Positions 60,195-64,000 of a stretch of DNA of 64,000 nucleotides are shown piece by piece. The DNA comes from Anaeromonas frigoriresistens (GTDB lineage: Bacteria > Bacillota > Clostridia > Tissierellales > SIT17), in contig NZ_WSFT01000016.1 of the NCBI RefSeq assembly GCF_016820655.1, forward strand, positions 1-64,000, in the 5' to 3' direction. The translations under genes and the position numbers were made by a program. The notes beneath the pieces were generated by a model. It was not told the DNA's origin and ran no database searches. It saw only the letters and a program-made list of their open reading frames with translations. The first letter of the stretch is position 1. Every line of letters starts with the position of its first letter.

Positions 60195-61145
60195 TTACTT
60201 ATATTCTGAAATCAAGGCAGCACCAATAATTCCTGCGTCATTACCCAATTGAGACAACTTTATTTCAGTAGTTGAACCTTCTTTAAATATTACATAATTG
60301 ATAAATTCTCTATTTATTTTTTCTATCAAATATTTTCCTGCTTTTGATACTCCACCGCCTATAGCAATTATATCTGGATTTAATATATTTATAAAATTGC
60401 CAATGCCAATAGATAAGTATTTTACCATCCTATCTATGGATTTTAATGCCAATTCATTATTTTTTTTCGCCATATCAAAGATAAACTTTGTATCCATTAC
60501 TCCATCTTTACTTCTTAAAGCTTCCATAAACTCTTCATCCAGGAAACCTTCATCTATCAATTTTTGTGTATATCTAACTATGGCTGTAGCTGATGCAAAG
60601 GTTTCTAGGCATCCATTATTCCCACAGTTACAATCATAAAAGTTCTCACCAATAATCATATGTCCTATCTCGGAGCCTTTATTATGAGTTCCACTATACA
60701 CTTTTCTATTTATTATTATTCCACCTCCAACCCCTGTACCTAGAGTTAAAAATACTGAGTTTTCGCTACCCTTTGTTATACCTTTTACACTCTCAGCTAT
60801 AGCAGCTACTGTAGCATCATTATCAATATAAATAGGTAGTCCATATCTAGATTTTAAATCTTTACCTAATGGGGCATCTTTCCAATTCAAATTAGTACAG
60901 TATATTACATTATCACTTTGAGGATCTGCTATTCCAGGAACTCCTATTCCTATAGAATCTATTCTATAATTCTCTTGTTTTGAATATTGAATCGCCTTAT
61001 TTATAAGAGTAATCATGTCTTCCCTTACCGCTTCATATCCTAAACTTGCTCTTGTACCAATTGTATCCTTATATAAAATATTTCCTTTATAATCTACTAT
61101 ACCTGCCTTAATACTTGTTCCTCCCACATCAATTCCAATATACAC
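60195..61145 (-). CDS. glk: ROK-family glucokinase
   Basis: 316 aa from GTG 61145 (MYIGIDVGGTSIK), chosen because GGAGG is seven bases upstream. ATP-binding DVGGTSIKAGIVD, sugar site IGVPGIAD and IDNDATVAA, LTLGTGVGGGIIINRK, and the zinc motif CNCGNNGCLE (about 172-181) of ROK kinases. It phosphorylates glucose to glucose-6-phosphate, likely for sugars entering without the PTS. A close placement upstream of PFOR and downstream of hprK groups it with central carbon genes. Confidence 0.93.
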   Translation of the reverse strand: MYIGIDVGGTSIKAGIVDYKGNILYKDTIGTRASLGYEAVREDMITLINKAIQYSKQENYRIDSIGIGVPGIADPQSDNVIYCTNLNWKDAPLGKDLKSRYGLPIYIDNDATVAAIAESVKGITKGSENSVFLTLGTGVGGGIIINRKVYSGTHNKGSEIGHMIIGENFYDCNCGNNGCLETFASATAIVRYTQKLIDEGFLDEEFMEALRSKDGVMDTKFIFDMAKKNNELALKSIDRMVKYLSIGIGNFINILNPDIIAIGGGVSKAGKYLIEKINREFINYVIFKEGSTTEIKLSQLGNDAGIIGAALISEYK

Positions 61146-61182
61146 TTTAATACCTCCTATCACTATACAGCAATTACCTGTT

Positions 61183-62103
61183 CTATCTATTTTCCATTTG
61201 ATCCATTAGCTTATTGTTCAATTCTAATGCAGCATTATATCCCATTTTCTTTTGTCTATGATTTCTAGCAGCTACTTCTACAATCATAGCAAGATTTCTA
61301 CCAGATTTTACTGGTATCACAATTTTAGGCATTTTAGTATCTAATATATCCGTACACTCTTCATCTAGTCCTATTCTGTCATATTCCTTTTTTTCATCCC
61401 AATACTCTAATTCTACTACTAAATCTATTCCTTTAGCATTTCTAACTGCTCCTACACCGTAAAGTCTTTTAATGTCAAGTATACCAATACCTCTAATCTC
61501 TAGAAAATGTCTAATTAATTCTGGAGCTTTTCCTTTTAAAACTCCTTCATCTCTTTTTGTAATCTCAACAGCATCATCTGCAACCAATCTATGTCCTCTC
61601 TTTATTAATTCTAAAGCAGTTTCACTTTTTCCTACTCCACTTTTACCTACTATTAATACACCTACCCCATATATATCTACTAGTACCCCATGCATAGTAG
61701 TACTAGGAGCTAACATATCATCTAAATAATTTATTAATCCATTAATGAACTTTGTTGTAGAAAGACTTGTTCTCAACACAGTCCTATCATATTTTTTTGC
61801 TAAATCCAGGGCTTCATCTGTAATTTCTAAATCTCTACTTATTATTACAGCAGGAATAGGATGCTTGAAAAAATAATTTAATCTTTTCATTTTGGTATCC
61901 TCATCTAATGTTTGTAAATAGTGCCATTCTACTTTACCAATAATTTGTAATCTTTCATAAGCAAAGTAATCCTCATATCCAGCTAATTGGAGCCCAGGTC
62001 TGTTTATATCGCTTTTTATTATTTTTATATTATTGTCTTTACTTTGATAAATAACTTCAACATCTAAATCTTTTATTAATCTTTTTATTGATACTGAATC
62101 CAT
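61183..62103 (-). CDS. hprK: HPr kinase/phosphorylase
   Basis: 306 aa from ATG 62103 with AAAGGAGAG upstream; an extension to 62157 would overlap uvrC. Walker A VGKSGVGKSETALELIKRGHRLVADDAVEI (about 150-180), the signature EIRGIGILDIKRLYGVGAV (about 203) and the C-terminal IPVKSGRNLAMIVEVAARNHRQKKMG. It phosphorylates HPr on Ser46 when glycolytic intermediates are high and reverses this with phosphate. Its partner HPr is encoded at 45.1 kb. It lies 49 bases downstream of uvrC. Confidence 0.95.
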   Translation of the reverse strand: MDSVSIKRLIKDLDVEVIYQSKDNNIKIIKSDINRPGLQLAGYEDYFAYERLQIIGKVEWHYLQTLDEDTKMKRLNYFFKHPIPAVIISRDLEITDEALDLAKKYDRTVLRTSLSTTKFINGLINYLDDMLAPSTTMHGVLVDIYGVGVLIVGKSGVGKSETALELIKRGHRLVADDAVEITKRDEGVLKGKAPELIRHFLEIRGIGILDIKRLYGVGAVRNAKGIDLVVELEYWDEKKEYDRIGLDEECTDILDTKMPKIVIPVKSGRNLAMIVEVAARNHRQKKMGYNAALELNNKLMDQMENR

Positions 62104-62153
62104 TTTAACTCTCCTTTCATTTCTGTATGATATTAAAGCATCCCAGATTAGAC

Positions 62154-64000
62154 TCACTTTTTCCTGAAAAAATTATATACTGCTTCAGCTGATATAATAT
62201 TCATACCTTCTACATCTTGTAATTCCTTAGTACTTGCTGTTTTTATATTATCAATTGAACCCAATGTTCTAAGCAATGCTTTCTTCCTTTTATCACCAAT
62301 GCCTGATATATCATCCAATACTGATTTAAATAATTTTTTATCTCTTAGACTTCTATGGTAGCTTATTGCAAACCTATGGGCTTCATCCTGTATTCGTGTA
62401 ATTAATTTAAAAACTTCAGTATTCTTAGCAATAGTAATTTCTTTATTATTATATATTAACCCTCTAGTTTTATGGAAATCATCTTTTATCATACCGCAAA
62501 CAGGTATGTTTAAATTGAATTGTTCTATAACCTTTAGTGCAATATTTACTTGACCTTTTCCTCCATCCATCATTATTAAATCAGGTAATATGGAAAAACT
62601 TTCTATTCCAACTTTATTTTCCTTTATAAGTTTACTTTCTTCTATTGCTCTTTTAAATCTTCTCCAAAGTATTTCTTCCATACTACCATAATCATTTGGA
62701 CCTTCTATAGATTTTATTTTAAATCTTCTATAGTCACTACTTTTCTTATTTCCTTCTTCAAATACAACCATAGATCCAACTGATTCTACTCCTTGGATAT
62801 TGGATATATCAAAGGCTTCAATCCTATTTGGTATATGTTCTAATCCTAATACTTCTTTCAAAGCCATTAAAGTACTTTTATTTTCATTCATATTTCGTTT
62901 TATTCTGTCACTGTATTGGTTTAGCGCCTGTAATGCATTTTTTCGTACCATTTCCATCAGATGATTTTTTTCCCCTCGTTTTGGCATCTTAATATACACC
63001 TTAGATCCTCTTTTTTCAGATAACCATCTAGCTACTAAAGCCATATCTTCAAATTCTTCTTCTATTAATATTTCTTTAGGAATATATGAGCTTCCCATAT
63101 AAAACTGCTTAGTAAAAGAAGCTAAAATTTCTTCTCGTGACTGTCCCTCAATATCAGATATTATAAAATGTTCTCTTCCAATTAATTTACCATTTCTAAC
63201 AAAGAATGTTTGGACAATTGCATCTTCCATACCTTTAGCCATTCCAATAATATCCTGATCCATGGTAGTAGTGGATATAATTTTTTGTTTTTCTAAAATA
63301 TGTTGTAGCGATACTAGCTGGTCTCTATATCTAGCAGCTTCTTCAAAGTCTAAATTCTTAGAGGCTTCACTCATTTTTTCTTTAATAATTTCTATTAATT
63401 TTTCTTCTCTACCATTCAAGAACATTACTATCTCATTTATCATTTCCATATAATTACCATGGTTAACATTTCCCATGCAAGGCCCCTGACATTTTCCAAT
63501 GAAATAATTCAGACAAGGCCTTTCTCTAACTTTTTTACCTTCTTCAAGTTTTAATTTGCAAGTTCTAATAGGATAAAGGTCTCTGATGATATTTAAAGTA
63601 TCATTCACTGCCCCAGTACTAGTATAAGGCCCAAAATACTTAGATCCATCTTTTAATACTTTACGTGTTTTTATAACCCTAGGATATGACTCATTTACTG
63701 TCACTTTTATATAGGGGTATTGTTTATCATCCCTTAAAAGCACATTATACTTTGGCTTATGTTTTTTTATAAGATTAGACTCTAATATTAATGCTTCTAT
63801 CTCTGAATCTGTTAGTATATATTCAAACTCTGATATATGACTTACCATAGTTTTTACTTTTGTGGATTTGGATGATGAGGACTGAAAATATTGTCTTACT
63901 CTCTTTTTCAAGCTATTTGCTTTCCCCACATAGATAATTTGTCCTTTTTCATCTTTCATCAAATAAACTCCTGGACTATCAGGTAATTTTTTTAGTTCTT
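62154..64000 (-). CDS. uvrC: UvrABC system protein C (5' end beyond the window)
   Basis: The frame is open to the right edge, beginning ELKKLPDSPGVYLMKDEKG, so about the first dozen residues are missing. GIY-YIG domain (VYLMKD...IIYVGKANSLKKRVRQYF) cleaves 3' of the lesion. A Cys-rich stretch CKLKLEEGKKVRERPCLNYFIGKCQGPC follows, then a UVR helix pair (about 200-240) and the endonuclease domain with IEAFDISNIQG and MMDGGKGQVN. A helix-hairpin-helix tail (DISGIGDKRKKALL) ends it. It makes both incisions in nucleotide excision repair with UvrA and UvrB. Confidence 0.96.
   Translation of the reverse strand, partial: ELKKLPDSPGVYLMKDEKGQIIYVGKANSLKKRVRQYFQSSSSKSTKVKTMVSHISEFEYILTDSEIEALILESNLIKKHKPKYNVLLRDDKQYPYIKVTVNESYPRVIKTRKVLKDGSKYFGPYTSTGAVNDTLNIIRDLYPIRTCKLKLEEGKKVRERPCLNYFIGKCQGPCMGNVNHGNYMEMINEIVMFLNGREEKLIEIIKEKMSEASKNLDFEEAARYRDQLVSLQHILEKQKIISTTTMDQDIIGMAKGMEDAIVQTFFVRNGKLIGREHFIISDIEGQSREEILASFTKQFYMGSSYIPKEILIEEEFEDMALVARWLSEKRGSKVYIKMPKRGEKNHLMEMVRKNALQALNQYSDRIKRNMNENKSTLMALKEVLGLEHIPNRIEAFDISNIQGVESVGSMVVFEEGNKKSSDYRRFKIKSIEGPNDYGSMEEILWRRFKRAIEESKLIKENKVGIESFSILPDLIMMDGGKGQVNIALKVIEQFNLNIPVCGMIKDDFHKTRGLIYNNKEITIAKNTEVFKLITRIQDEAHRFAISYHRSLRDKKLFKSVLDDISGIGDKRKKALLRTLGSIDNIKTASTKELQDVEGMNIISAEAVYNFFRKK

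Overview
The window reads as chromosome of a low-GC, anaerobic, Gram-positive bacterium of the Clostridia/Tissierellia type. This rests on AT-rich DNA with strong AGGAGG ribosome sites and TTG/GTG starts. It also rests on pyruvate:ferredoxin oxidoreductase, a flavodiiron protein, tryptophanase, HPr/HPr kinase control and a uvrC-hprK-murB-rapZ-yvcK-whiA-dnaE-pfkA-pyk backbone. Nearly everything lies on the minus strand. Only an M42 peptidase and two tiny ORFs are called on plus. I see no tRNA, rRNA, CRISPR array or replication origin. The genus cannot be fixed from the sequence alone.

Layout. 0-5 kb: an acidic repeat protein running off the left edge, a small secreted protein, topB, SelO and a QueG-like domain protein. 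5.3-10.5 kb: an ABC transporter/two-component operon. 10.8-13 kb: an M24 peptidase and a GNAT acetyltransferase. 13.2-19 kb: a compact six-gene operon, fni-mvk-mvaD-(2-TM protein)-TctA-like permease-mvaK2. It holds the whole lower mevalonate pathway plus a putative carboxylate permease, but no HMG-CoA synthase or reductase. 19.2-25 kb: a tiny membrane ORF, a PutP symporter, a Gate-domain membrane protein, a flavodiiron protein and YaaA. 25.4-27.8 kb: two tandem QueG-like genes, one broken by two in-frame stops, around a MarR regulator. 28-30 kb: a two-gene unit resembling DUF6179/DUF6323.

30.1-35.7 kb is a decayed accessory island next to the 3' end of rlmD (rumA). It holds at least two extra rlmD 3'-tail remnants (a weaker one lies at 22.65 kb), a duplicated junction block, and remnants of large serine recombinases. 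It also carries intact cargo (TetR plus hydrolase, ECF sigma plus anti-sigma) and a broken membrane gene. I read it as the scar of repeated integration at the rlmD 3' end.

35.7-64 kb is mainly core: rlmD, fxsA, thioesterase, pyk, pfkA, dnaE, HPr, whiA, Nudix, then an inserted module (M42 peptidase, tryptophanase, AcoR-GAF histidine kinase), then yvcK, rapZ, murB, an orphan solute-binding protein, PFOR, glucokinase, hprK and uvrC. Glucokinase, PFK, pyruvate kinase and PFOR form a glucose-to-acetyl-CoA backbone interleaved with its regulators HPr, HprK, RapZ and YvcK.

The leading candidate for an undescribed system is the mevalonate operon with its embedded permease, which suggests uptake and use of external mevalonate. 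A terminator-like palindrome repeatedly overlaps stop codons across the window. All function calls are from reading motifs by eye; no database search was run.
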